Positions 1-9,510 of a stretch of 64,000 nucleotides of DNA are shown here, piece after piece. A model generated the notes under the pieces. It searched no databases, was not told the origin of the DNA, and saw only the letters and a program-made list of their open reading frames with translations. A program made the translations under genes and the position numbers. The DNA lies in the NCBI GenBank assembly GCA_029212615.1, contig JARGPJ010000005.1:248001-312000 (forward strand). Reading direction: 5' to 3'. Positions within the stretch are counted from its first letter, which is position 1. The number at the start of each line of letters is the position of its first letter. Origin of the DNA: Verrucomicrobiales bacterium (GTDB taxonomy: Bacteria > Verrucomicrobiota > Verrucomicrobiia > Verrucomicrobiales > DEV007).

Positions 1-130
1 CAGAGTCACTGTCACCGGAAAACATAAGCTATTCTTTTGAACAGCTTATCGTAATCCGTAAAACGCCTCCGCCAAGCGAAACTTTCGCCTTTCTCAACAG
101 ATTGCTCTGTCCCGGTGGCCTTGCCCAAGG

Positions 131-3100
131 TCAGCCGGGATGATATTCCTGCAACGCCATGACACTCATATCCGCCGACTTCATCGAACGAATCGAACGC
201 ACACAGGCATGAGCGGCTCTCAGCGTGGTGATAATCGGGACACGGTTGGCTAGCGCTCCACTCCGAATCCTTACTTCGTCACGTCTCGGGATACGCCCAC
301 TTGGTGTGTTAATCACCATGACGATTTCCCCGTTCTTAATCATGTCGAGAACATTGGGACGACCTTCCGCCAGCTTGTGCAGGCGATGCGTAGGCACTCC
401 CGCCTCGGAAAAACAGTCTGCCGTTCCCGAAGTGGAAAAGATCGTGAATCCCATGTCACTGAACTCTTTGGCAAGGGCAACGGCTTCCTCTTTATCGCGA
501 TCTTTGACGCTGATAAAGATGTTCCCTTCGAGCGGCAACTGCGATGAAGCAGCCATCTGCGCCTTCGCGTAGGCCATGCCGAGATCAGGATCAATCCCCA
601 TCACCTCGCCGGTGGACTTCATCTCAGGCCCGAGGCTGATGTCAATTCCGGGAAACTTAGCAAAAGGGAAAACCGCCTCTTTCACCGAATAGTGAACCGG
701 GAACACAGGCTCGGTGAACCCAAGATCGGCAAGTTTTTCACCCGCCATGACCTTTGCAGCCAGTTTTGCGAGTGGCACTCCAATCGCCTTCGAAACAAAA
801 GGAACTGTTCTCGAAGCCCTCGGATTAACCTCGATCACATAGAGTTCATCATCCTTGACGGCGAACTGAATATTCATGAGACCGTGCACCTTCAACTCAA
901 CGGCAAGAGCTTTCGCCGCGGTCGAAATCTGCTCACGCATCGAATCCGTGAGAGAAAATGACGGAATCACACAGGCACTATCGCCACTGTGAATCCCGGC
1001 CGCTTCAATATGCTCCATGATCGCTCCGACCACGGTGGTCTCACCGTCGGAAATACAATCGACATCCACTTCCGTTGCATCTTCAAGAAAACGATCAACA
1101 AGGACAGGACGATCCGGACTGACATCCACGGCATTCTGCATGTATTCGCGAAGCTCGTCGTCATGATAAACAATCATCATGGCCCGGCCTCCGAGAACGA
1201 AAGAAGGCCTCACCAATACCGGATATCCAATCCGACCGGCAATTTCGACCGCCTCATCAGCGGAAACAGCGGTTCCCGCCGGAGCCTGCTTCAAGTCCAG
1301 CTTATCGAGAAGCGCGGAGAAAAATTTACGGTCTTCCGCCTGTTCAATGCTCGTCGGTGAAGTACCGATAATATTACAACCGTGACGCTCCATATCAGCC
1401 GCAAGGTTGAGTGGAGTCTGGCCGCCAAACTGAACAATCGCCCCCCAGCAATCTTCCTGCTCATAGATATTGAGGACGTCCTCCAGTGTGAGCGGCTCAA
1501 AATAAAGCTTATCGCTGGTGTCGTAATCCGTCGACACTGTCTCAGGGTTACTGTTCACCATGATACTCTCGAAACCGAGCTCTTTCAGAGCAAACGCCGC
1601 GTGAACACAGCAATAGTCGAATTCAATTCCCTGGCCAATCCGGTTTGGACCGCCACCGAGAATCATGACCTTCTTCTTGTCGCTTTCACGAGCCTCATTC
1701 TCGATCCCGTACGTCGAATAGTAGTAAGGCGTGTAAGCCTCAAATTCAGCCGCGCAGGTGTCGACCAGGCGATAGGTGGGGATTACCCCCTTTTCCTTCC
1801 GTTTCGCCCGCACTTCGTCATGATCCTTCCCGGTGAGATGGGCCAATTGACGATCTGAAAAACCAAGTTTCTTTGCCCGGAGAAAATCGAGCGCATCAAG
1901 ATCAGTCCCCAGCTCTTTCTCCGAAAGAATGAGATCCTCCATGTTCTTCAGGAACCACGGATCTATCTTCGAAAGCTCGTGAATTTGCTCGAGAGTCATC
2001 CCTGCCTCAAAGGCGAGACGAACGAAGAAAATCCGCTCGGAGTTCGGCGTCGCGAGACGCTCGCGGATGTAGGAAATATCAGGCTTACCATCTTTCCCGT
2101 CACTGCCGAGCCCGCCGCGTCCGGTTTCAAGCGAACGAAGCGCCTTCTGAAGCGACTCTTTAAAGGTACGACCGATCGCCATCGCTTCACCGACGCTCTT
2201 CATTTGCGTCGTCAGCGTCGCATCAGCATCACGGAATTTTTCAAAGGTGAAACGCGGAATCTTGACGACACAATAGTCGATCGTCGGCTCAAAACTCGCC
2301 GGAGTCTCTCGAGTGATGTCATTCGGAATCTCGTCGAGGGTGTAACCGACCGCCAGCTTCGCCGCAATCTTCGCGATCGGAAAGCCCGTCGCTTTCGAAG
2401 CGAGAGCCGATGAACGGGAAACCCGTGGATTCATCTCAATCACGATCATGCGACCATTCTCGGGATTGATCGAAAACTGAATGTTCGAACCGCCGGTTTC
2501 GACGCCGATTTCGCGAATAACAGCAAAGGAGGCATCGCGCATGTGCTGATACTCACGATCTGTCAGCGTCTGAGCAGGTGCGACCGTAATCGAATCCCCT
2601 GTGTGCACACCCATTGGATCAAAATTCTCGATCGAACAGATCACGACACAGTTGTCGGCGTGGTCACGCATGACCTCCATTTCGTATTCTTTCCAGCCGA
2701 GAAGGGACTCTTCAATAAGCACCTCAGTGACCGGTGAAAGATCAAGACCACGACGAACGATGGTATCGAAGTCCTCTTTGTTATACGCAATACCACCGCC
2801 GGTGCCGCCTAGAGTATAGGCAGGCCGCACAATCAGAGGAAACGTTCCGATCTCAGCGGCAACGGCATAGCCCTCATCAATCGTGTGAGCGACACCGGAG
2901 TGAGGCATATCGAGGCCGATCTTCGTCATTGCCTCTTTAAAGAGAAGTCGGTCCTCACCTTTTTCAATCGCCTCCGCATTGGCCCCGATCATCCGGACAC
3001 CGGCCTGTTCGAGGTAACCCGAATTGAAAAGCTCCATCGAAGTGTTCAACGCCGTCTGCCCCCCCAAAGTGGGAAGGAGCGCGTCCGGCTTCTCTTTTTC

Positions 3101-3367
3101 AATGATCTTTTGAACGACTTCTGCAGTGATCGGCTCGACGTAAGTTTTATCGGCGAACTCCGGGTCCGTCATGATCGTCGCCGGGTTGGAGTTTACCAAA
3201 ACGACAGAATAGCCCTCTTCGCGAAGAGCTTTACAGGCTTGGACGCCTGAATAGTCGAACTCGCACCCTTGACCAATGACAATGGGGCCTGATCCAATCA
3301 GTAGAATTTTTTTAATCGAAGTATCTCGCGGCATGAGGTTCCAGCTTAAATTTCTCACCGTTTGCAT
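131..3367 (-). CDS. carB: Carbamoyl-phosphate synthase large subunit
   Basis: 1078 aa ORF with duplicated ATP-grasp halves ([30 protein letters not shown] and [30 protein letters not shown]) and C-terminal MGS-like domain. Confidence 0.98.
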   Translation of the reverse strand: MQTVRNLSWNLMPRDTSIKKILLIGSGPIVIGQGCEFDYSGVQACKALREEGYSVVLVNSNPATIMTDPEFADKTYVEPITAEVVQKIIEKEKPDALLPTLGGQTALNTSMELFNSGYLEQAGVRMIGANAEAIEKGEDRLLFKEAMTKIGLDMPHSGVAHTIDEGYAVAAEIGTFPLIVRPAYTLGGTGGGIAYNKEDFDTIVRRGLDLSPVTEVLIEESLLGWKEYEMEVMRDHADNCVVICSIENFDPMGVHTGDSITVAPAQTLTDREYQHMRDASFAVIREIGVETGGSNIQFSINPENGRMIVIEMNPRVSRSSALASKATGFPIAKIAAKLAVGYTLDEIPNDITRETPASFEPTIDYCVVKIPRFTFEKFRDADATLTTQMKSVGEAMAIGRTFKESLQKALRSLETGRGGLGSDGKDGKPDISYIRERLATPNSERIFFVRLAFEAGMTLEQIHELSKIDPWFLKNMEDLILSEKELGTDLDALDFLRAKKLGFSDRQLAHLTGKDHDEVRAKRKEKGVIPTYRLVDTCAAEFEAYTPYYYSTYGIENEARESDKKKVMILGGGPNRIGQGIEFDYCCVHAAFALKELGFESIMVNSNPETVSTDYDTSDKLYFEPLTLEDVLNIYEQEDCWGAIVQFGGQTPLNLAADMERHGCNIIGTSPTSIEQAEDRKFFSALLDKLDLKQAPAGTAVSADEAVEIAGRIGYPVLVRPSFVLGGRAMMIVYHDDELREYMQNAVDVSPDRPVLVDRFLEDATEVDVDCISDGETTVVGAIMEHIEAAGIHSGDSACVIPSFSLTDSMREQISTAAKALAVELKVHGLMNIQFAVKDDELYVIEVNPRASRTVPFVSKAIGVPLAKLAAKVMAGEKLADLGFTEPVFPVHYSVKEAVFPFAKFPGIDISLGPEMKSTGEVMGIDPDLGMAYAKAQMAASSQLPLEGNIFISVKDRDKEEAVALAKEFSDMGFTIFSTSGTADCFSEAGVPTHRLHKLAEGRPNVLDMIKNGEIVMVINTPSGRIPRRDEVRIRSGALANRVPIITTLRAAHACVRSIRSMKSADMSVMALQEYHPG

Positions 3368-3599
3368 GGCGACGGATACTTCGCAATGGATGAAAGCACT
3401 TTTTCCCCTCTATTTCGGATAAAAGCCACTCACTCAGCCTGTGAGACTTCTATTTGCCGGATACAAAGGCCAATCCGTGTCGAGGCAAGAGGGTCAGGTC
3501 ACTGATCCAACCCGGTTCGATCGAATCCCTTTACGTGACAGATTCCGCTTGAAATCAGAGCAGTTTCTTCCAATGATGAATTCGGTATCCTCGACACCC

Positions 3600-3983
3600 A
3601 TGAAATTTCTTTCAGCTCTTCTTGCCCTTCTTTTCATCGGCCCCGGCATCGCCTCAGCCGACCAGTATGGTGATATCGCCCCGAAATTAAAATGCCACTA
3701 CTCCCGGAAGAATCGGAGCTTTTGTAAAATCTTCCCTCAATTCTCGCTGAAGCATAACATTTGCAATCCCGCCCCGGAGATTGTCGGAAACATTGAATGG
3801 TGCCGCGAGGACATCACCGTCACTGAACGCATGGAATGCGGCAACTTTGAGACCTACGAAGCAATCTCGATCACCTATCGCCCTGTCTATTGCAACGGGG
3901 CCTGGGGGGAAAAGTTCACCAAGACATACCGTAAGGAGGCCACTCTCATCACCCCTCCTCTCGCCAAAAATTCGATCAAATAG
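3600..3983 (+). CDS. Small secreted cysteine-rich hypothetical protein
   Basis: ORF track 3441..3983; the ATG at 3600 gives a clear signal peptide (MKFLSALLALLFIGPGIASA) and a mature part with six cysteines. Confidence 0.6.
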   Translation: MKFLSALLALLFIGPGIASADQYGDIAPKLKCHYSRKNRSFCKIFPQFSLKHNICNPAPEIVGNIEWCREDITVTERMECGNFETYEAISITYRPVYCNGAWGEKFTKTYRKEATLITPPLAKNSIK

Positions 3984-4001
3984 GGGCTCTACCCTGAATT
4001 C

Positions 4002-4604
4002 ATGGAGTTTGATCTCACCGGCGAGCACCAGCGCTACGCCTACAAACTCCTCGCAGGACTCGTCACGCCGCGTCCAATCGCCTGGGTAACGACCCTGGAT
4101 GAAGGGGGAACTGTGAATGCCGCCCCCTTCTCCTTCTTTAACGTTTTCGGGACAAGACCACCCATTTTAGGGTTTGCCCCCGGCGATAAAGAGCCCGGCA
4201 TTCCGAAAGACACCGCACGAAACATCAGGCGAAGCGGTGAATTCGTCGTCAATCTCGTCGATGAAGCCTCCGCCGAAGCGATGAATCAATCGTCGCGGGA
4301 CCACGACTACGGCATCAGTGAAGTTGATTTACTTCAACTGGAGACTTCTCCGAGCACCAGCATTGCTCCCCCGCGCCTTACCGCAGCCCCCGTCGCGCTG
4401 GAATGCCGCGAATGGTCGACGCTCGAAATCGGACAAAACCGTCTCGTCATCGGCCTCATCGACCGTATTCACACACAGGATGGCGTTCTCGATCCCAAGA
4501 CCCTCCTCGTCAACGGGGACCAGTTTTCGCCAATCGGGCGAATGGAAGTTCCTTCCGGCTACTGTCGCACTCAGGACCGCTTTCAAATGAAGCGACCGGA
4601 TTGA
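4002..4604 (+). CDS. Flavin reductase-like (FMN-binding split barrel) family protein
   Basis: 200 aa; motif GLVTPRPIAWVTTLDEGGTVNAAPFSFFN typical of the DIM6/NTAB flavin reductase family. Confidence 0.88.
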   Translation: MEFDLTGEHQRYAYKLLAGLVTPRPIAWVTTLDEGGTVNAAPFSFFNVFGTRPPILGFAPGDKEPGIPKDTARNIRRSGEFVVNLVDEASAEAMNQSSRDHDYGISEVDLLQLETSPSTSIAPPRLTAAPVALECREWSTLEIGQNRLVIGLIDRIHTQDGVLDPKTLLVNGDQFSPIGRMEVPSGYCRTQDRFQMKRPD

Positions 4605-4738
4605 AACTCAGGACTATCCGAACGGCGCCATATTTAATTTGGCAAAGTGAATTAATTCGCTTCACTTAAGTGATAGCGAACGACTAATGATCCGGAGATC
4701 ACTTTTTCAACGATCGCTGAATCTTCCTGCTTAACATC

Positions 4739-6499
4739 GTGGCTGACGCTCCTTCAGAACTACTCGGTAAAAACTACTTCCAAACACGGGAGAAGTTGAG
4801 TGATGCCATCCAGTCCCTTAACGACCTCGGGCAGGAGAGCGGAATCAATCCCGCAAGAATTGCCCTTCTCAAAAACCTTCTCGCCAATCTCGAAGACCCC
4901 TTTCTCTTCGTCGTTGTCGGTGAAGTGAACGCAGGTAAGTCGACACTCCTCAATGCCCTCTTTGGCGAGGACTTCTGCAATGCGGATGTGATTCCAACGA
5001 CGGACCGAATCGCCTTCTTCAAATATGGCGAAGAAGCACACGAATTCGAATTTTCCGATGACATCGTCGAAGTGTTCCGACCAAACCCTTTCCTAAAGGA
5101 TTTTAATCTCGTCGATACCCCCGGCACGAACTCGATCGAATCAGATCACCAGCAGATCACCGAGCAGTTTCTACCCATGGCGGACCTCGCCATCTTCGTC
5201 TTTTCAGTGACCAATCCGTGGGGAGCGAGCACCTGGGATTTTCTCGATCGCATCCATCACCAGTGGAAGAAAAAAATCATCTTTGTCCTGCAACAATGCG
5301 ATCTGCGCACGGACGAAGAAGTGAGCGCTATTCTTGAGCACCTCCAAAAGACAGCTCATCATCGTTTTGGTCAGCATTTCCCCACCTTTGCCGTTTCAGC
5401 GAAACAGGCCTATCTTGCAAAAAGCTCTGAATCAGGGAACGATGAACTCTCCGAAGACAGCCAGATAGCCGGTCTCGAACGTTACATATCCGGCGTCGTT
5501 GAGTCGTCCGAGCCGCGCCTCGTGAAACTGATTCACGCCTGGCGCGCCTCTTGTTTCGTTCTCGGTGAAATCAAAGAGACCCTCGGGGCTGCTTCAGAAA
5601 TCATCCGCGCCGACGACGAACTTCTCAGCGAACTGGAACCGGCGAGTAAAATTCAGCAGGAACGCACGCTCAAAAAATGCGAGCCTCTCTTTGAAGCCTT
5701 TGATCAGAGCTTCATGGCCGCCGGTCTGCAGGCCGAACCGCTGCTCGACTCAGAGTTCCGGATCACTTCAGCCCTGCTCCCACAACGCAAGAGCGCCGAA
5801 GAGATCGAAGGCCTCATCTTTGCCACGACCATGAAAGCCGTGCGACGCAGCGTCGGCGCCGGTTCCAACGCGGTCAGAGAAGATGTCCAGCATCTCTGGG
5901 AGCGCGTCTCCGACGAGATGCAGCAGCACTTCAATCTAGAGCTCAGTGTCGGTGAAGACGGCACCCCTGACTGGACACCGTCCTATGACCGCATCCAGGA
6001 GCGCGTCGAAGAAGCCACCGCGGAGTCGCTCCGTGAACTGAGCCTGAAAGACGAACTGGGACGCCTTTTCGCGCGTCGCAGCCGTTCAATCTGGAGCTTC
6101 ATTTTTTCATCTATTATCGCGGCCCTTGGCGGAGTAATCCTTTCCATGGTCGACCTATCCCCCTGGAACGCCCTCGCTTTCGGCCTCTCCGCCATTTTCC
6201 TCGCTCTCGGGACGATGGTTGGCGCGCAGTCCGTGAAAAGGACGAGAGCCTTCTACTCCGGAGTCATTGAACAGCACCGTGAAAAAGTTGCACAGGCCCA
6301 GCGCGATGCTTTTTCAAAAGCGACCTCTGAATTCTACGCCGATTTCGTGAATCTCTTTGAACCGCTTCGTCGCGTCTGCCGCGAACATCGGTCCAAGTAT
6401 GAACCGCAGCTCGTCGCGATTCGAAAGACTGAACAAGCCCTTGGCCAACTGGAGCAAATACTCGCCCCCGTCGAAAAAGCACTTAACTCCCGGAAATAG
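4739..6499 (+). CDS. Dynamin-like GTPase family protein
   Basis: 586 aa, GTG start; P-loop GEVNAGKSTLLNALFG, G3 DTPGTNS, and paired C-terminal transmembrane segments. Confidence 0.85.
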   Translation: MADAPSELLGKNYFQTREKLSDAIQSLNDLGQESGINPARIALLKNLLANLEDPFLFVVVGEVNAGKSTLLNALFGEDFCNADVIPTTDRIAFFKYGEEAHEFEFSDDIVEVFRPNPFLKDFNLVDTPGTNSIESDHQQITEQFLPMADLAIFVFSVTNPWGASTWDFLDRIHHQWKKKIIFVLQQCDLRTDEEVSAILEHLQKTAHHRFGQHFPTFAVSAKQAYLAKSSESGNDELSEDSQIAGLERYISGVVESSEPRLVKLIHAWRASCFVLGEIKETLGAASEIIRADDELLSELEPASKIQQERTLKKCEPLFEAFDQSFMAAGLQAEPLLDSEFRITSALLPQRKSAEEIEGLIFATTMKAVRRSVGAGSNAVREDVQHLWERVSDEMQQHFNLELSVGEDGTPDWTPSYDRIQERVEEATAESLRELSLKDELGRLFARRSRSIWSFIFSSIIAALGGVILSMVDLSPWNALAFGLSAIFLALGTMVGAQSVKRTRAFYSGVIEQHREKVAQAQRDAFSKATSEFYADFVNLFEPLRRVCREHRSKYEPQLVAIRKTEQALGQLEQILAPVEKALNSRK

Positions 6500-7085
6500 T
6501 CGACACGGTGTCGGAAAAAGCGATCTCCGCGAGATCGCAAATGAGGTGCCCCGCAATAAGATGGCATTCCTGAACTCTTGCCGTTATCTCCGACGGCACT
6601 GCGAGGAGCAGATCTGCCAGCTCACCACAACGCCCGCCACCGGCACCCGTAAACGCGAAAGTAGTGACCCCGGAGGCCTTCGCCACCTCGAGGCCCTTCA
6701 CCACATTTGCACTTCCGCCGGAAGTGGAGATGCCCACCACGATGTCACCGGGCGAACAAAGGGCTTCCACCTGTCGGGCATAGACTGATTCAAAACCGAA
6801 ATCGTTCGCACACGCCGTCAGGACAGAGGTATCGGTGGTGAAAGCCAGTGACGGAAGCCCCTTTCGATTCCGGGTGAAACGCACCACGAACTCAGCCGCA
6901 AAATGCTGAGCATCAGCGGCACTGCCTCCATTCCCGAAAAAACAGACCTTGTTTCCAGCCTCAAGCGCTTCAACACACTTGGCTCCCATTTCCTCGATTA
7001 CACCTGAGCAGGCTTCCTCGAAAGCCATCACCGTGCTGGCGTGCCCCGCAATCGTATTTTGAATCAGTTCAGAAGAAGTAGACAT
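6483..7085 (-). CDS. gmhA: SIS-domain phosphoheptose isomerase-like protein
   Basis: 200 aa with CFFGNGGSAADAQHFAAEFVVRF and GISTSGGSANVVKGLE; adjacent to a heptose kinase-like gene. Confidence 0.85.
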   Translation of the reverse strand: MSTSSELIQNTIAGHASTVMAFEEACSGVIEEMGAKCVEALEAGNKVCFFGNGGSAADAQHFAAEFVVRFTRNRKGLPSLAFTTDTSVLTACANDFGFESVYARQVEALCSPGDIVVGISTSGGSANVVKGLEVAKASGVTTFAFTGAGGGRCGELADLLLAVPSEITARVQECHLIAGHLICDLAEIAFSDTVSTISGS

Positions 7086-7103
7086 GATAATAAGGTGAGT
7101 AGA

Positions 7104-8180
7104 TCAGGCGAGAGGCAATCCATCCGGATATTCCTTTCGAATGGAATCGAGAAGTTCGTCTTTTTCAATCGGACTCGTACCGAGCTTACCAACCACAATA
7201 CTACTTGCGAGATTGGCAACCCCGGCGGCATCGGTCGCGGAAAGCCCGGCACAAAGACAAAGGGTGTATAGCGCGATCGCCGTATCACCAGCCCCCGATA
7301 CATCAAAGACTTCGCGTGCCTTCGCCGGCATCAGGACCGGTTCGCCCTCTTCGGAAAAAACCAGCATCCCCTGTTCACCCAGCGTGAGGAGAACCTGATG
7401 GCAGGCCCAGCGCTTCAGCAGCTCGCGTCCCACCGAAAGTAAGGGCTCATCTGTCAAAGGATCAACGCCGCCGTCCCGATTGACATCTTCGACTCCCGCA
7501 CAGGCGAAAGCCTCCGAACGGTTTGGCTTCACCGTCGTAACCCCCCGCCACTCGATCGGATTGCCCGGCTTCGGATCAACCGTGATAATAAGGCCATGAG
7601 GTTCGGCCGCCTTTAAAAGCATCTCGACCAATTCAGCCGTGATGAGACCTTTGCCGTAGTCCTCGATGATAATTCCATCCAGCTGAGGGAGAACCGACTC
7701 CAACTTCTGCATCAGCGCAGCAACCTGGGCGGAGGAAATGGATCTCCGCTTCTCACGATCAATCCTCACGACCTGCTGCTGGCGGGCGACGACACGCGTC
7801 TTTGTGATCGTTGCCATCGATTCATCCTCCAGGCAAAGAGCAGTCCCAATCCCGCATTCCCTGAGCGTATCAGCGAGCAGCGCCCCGTTTGGGTCGGTGC
7901 CATAGAGTCCTGCCAATTCAATATGAGCGCCAAACGGAGTGATGTTTCGAGCCACATTTGCCGCCCCTCCGGGGTATCGGGACTCCCGCTGGACTTCAAC
8001 CACTGGAACAGGTGCTTCCGGCGAAATCCGGGCAACACTCCCCCAGATAAACCAGTCCAGCATGACATCTCCGATCACGAGGACCCGCTGCTCCGAAAAC
8101 TGTTCGAGCAGCGCTTCTGGACTGATGAATGAAGCTCCCATATTGGCCGCTAGGCTAGAGTGGACCCTCGGGGAATGCAA
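7104..8180 (-). CDS. PfkB-family kinase, D-glycero-beta-D-manno-heptose-7-phosphate kinase-like (HldE N-terminal domain type)
   Basis: 358 aa; VLVIGDVMLDWFIWGSVARISPEAPVPVVEV and the PfkB signature DVSGAGDTAIALYTLCLC; no nucleotidyltransferase domain. Confidence 0.88.
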   Translation of the reverse strand: MHSPRVHSSLAANMGASFISPEALLEQFSEQRVLVIGDVMLDWFIWGSVARISPEAPVPVVEVQRESRYPGGAANVARNITPFGAHIELAGLYGTDPNGALLADTLRECGIGTALCLEDESMATITKTRVVARQQQVVRIDREKRRSISSAQVAALMQKLESVLPQLDGIIIEDYGKGLITAELVEMLLKAAEPHGLIITVDPKPGNPIEWRGVTTVKPNRSEAFACAGVEDVNRDGGVDPLTDEPLLSVGRELLKRWACHQVLLTLGEQGMLVFSEEGEPVLMPAKAREVFDVSGAGDTAIALYTLCLCAGLSATDAAGVANLASSIVVGKLGTSPIEKDELLDSIRKEYPDGLPLA

Positions 8181-8290
8181 CCAATCGCTAGTGCTCTCCT
8201 GAGGTCCCCATTACCAGAGAAAAGGCCGGAAAGTACAACTCACCGGACAACCATGTCAGTATCACTGCCGCATTTCCGGCAAACCGCTCC

Positions 8291-8734
8291 CTAACCCCGG
8301 GGAGCCCGTTCCATTATCTCCACAAGTTCCGGGTAATTACCGTTCCTCGCGGTGCTCACCGCGGTTTCCCCGTCTCGATTCGCAATCAAAGGGTTTGCCC
8401 CCCGCCCGAGAAGAAGCTTCACCGTAGAGGCATGGCCACGGGAGGCGGCGAAGAGAATCGGAGTGTTCCCTCTAGTCGTTTGAATATTGATGGCGGCTCC
8501 TGCATTCAGAAGAACCTTCACCGCGCCATCCTGACCTGAGGCAGCAGCCTTCGAAAGCGGATACCACCCCTCCGAGTCCTTTTGATCTACCGGAACCCCT
8601 GAATCAATCATTTCGACGACACGTTTCCAATCGCCTTCCCCGGAAGCTTTGGTGAGATCATCGATATCGAAAGCGCCGGCGTCGCCGATACTGATGAGTG
8701 AGAACAGGGCAGTTGCTACAAGGATGATCTTCAT
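8291..8734 (-). CDS. Secreted ankyrin-repeat protein
   Basis: 147 aa; signal peptide then ankyrin-like repeats (GWYPLSKAAASGQDGAVKVLLNAGAAINIQTTRGNTPILFAASRGHASTVKLLLGRGANP). Confidence 0.85.
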   Translation of the reverse strand: MKIILVATALFSLISIGDAGAFDIDDLTKASGEGDWKRVVEMIDSGVPVDQKDSEGWYPLSKAAASGQDGAVKVLLNAGAAINIQTTRGNTPILFAASRGHASTVKLLLGRGANPLIANRDGETAVSTARNGNYPELVEIMERAPRG

Positions 8735-8811
8735 AGGGGGGGAATTCGGATTTGTTGTCTTTCTTGGACGATTCTATTCTCCTCATATGAAAAAAGATTC
8801 ACAATACCGGT

Positions 8812-9374
8812 CTAAGCTCCCCTGATCTCGGTGCGAATCTCTCCCGGGCGACTCACGGACTTAACCGAAACCTCCGCTTCGCGTTCCTGTCCCAACCACT
8901 CGAGGAGTACCCGCACCCTGTCCTGACCCGCAATAATTTTAGTCACCACCGTCTTCAATCCGGTCATGGCGCCTTCAGTGAGAATCACTTCATCTCCCTC
9001 ATGAATCGTCGCTTCGATCACTCTCACCTCGTTTTCCTCTTCCGGAAACTCGGCCCTCATTTCCTCGATCTCTTCCGCAGTGATCGTCGCGTAGTGGTCT
9101 GAGAACTTGAGAACACCAAGGACTCCCGAAGCCGCATTGACGGCCCGTAGGTCTGTGACGAGGTCAAAACGGGCGAACACATAACCCGGGAAAAGAGCTT
9201 CGACGAACCAGACCTTCCCCCGCTGCGTCGACTTCTGATAACGGATCCTCGGGCAGAAAACTTCATCGAGATGAGCAAAGCCCTGCAAATGACGTGCCGC
9301 GAGGTGCTCGCTCTTCGGCTTCGTCCGGACGCAATACCATCCGGTTTCTGTTGGCTGAGAGAGTTCTGACATGA
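8812..9374 (-). CDS. NusG/RfaH-like transcription elongation factor paralog
   Basis: Internal ATG at 9374 gives MSELSQPTETGWYCVRTKPKSEHLAARHL, an NGN domain (LFPGYVFARFD) and a KOW-like C-terminus (EGDEVILTEGAMTGLKTVV). Confidence 0.85.
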
Positions 9375-9510
9375 AGCGTCCTGAAAAGATCGGGGAGAAA
9401 AACCTAAATCCTTTCCCGCCACAGGGAAAGCCTGAATCACCCTCTCCGCAAGCGCCCTTGAACCCTTGCGAAACGGAAAATTCACCCTTACCAGTCCTCA
9501 CCCCTTTGCT

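Noticed and set aside
74-91. GCGAAACTTTCGC inverted repeat downstream of carB
   Set aside because: Stem is only 5-6 bp with a minimal loop and no proper T run on the carB strand; insufficient for a terminator call.
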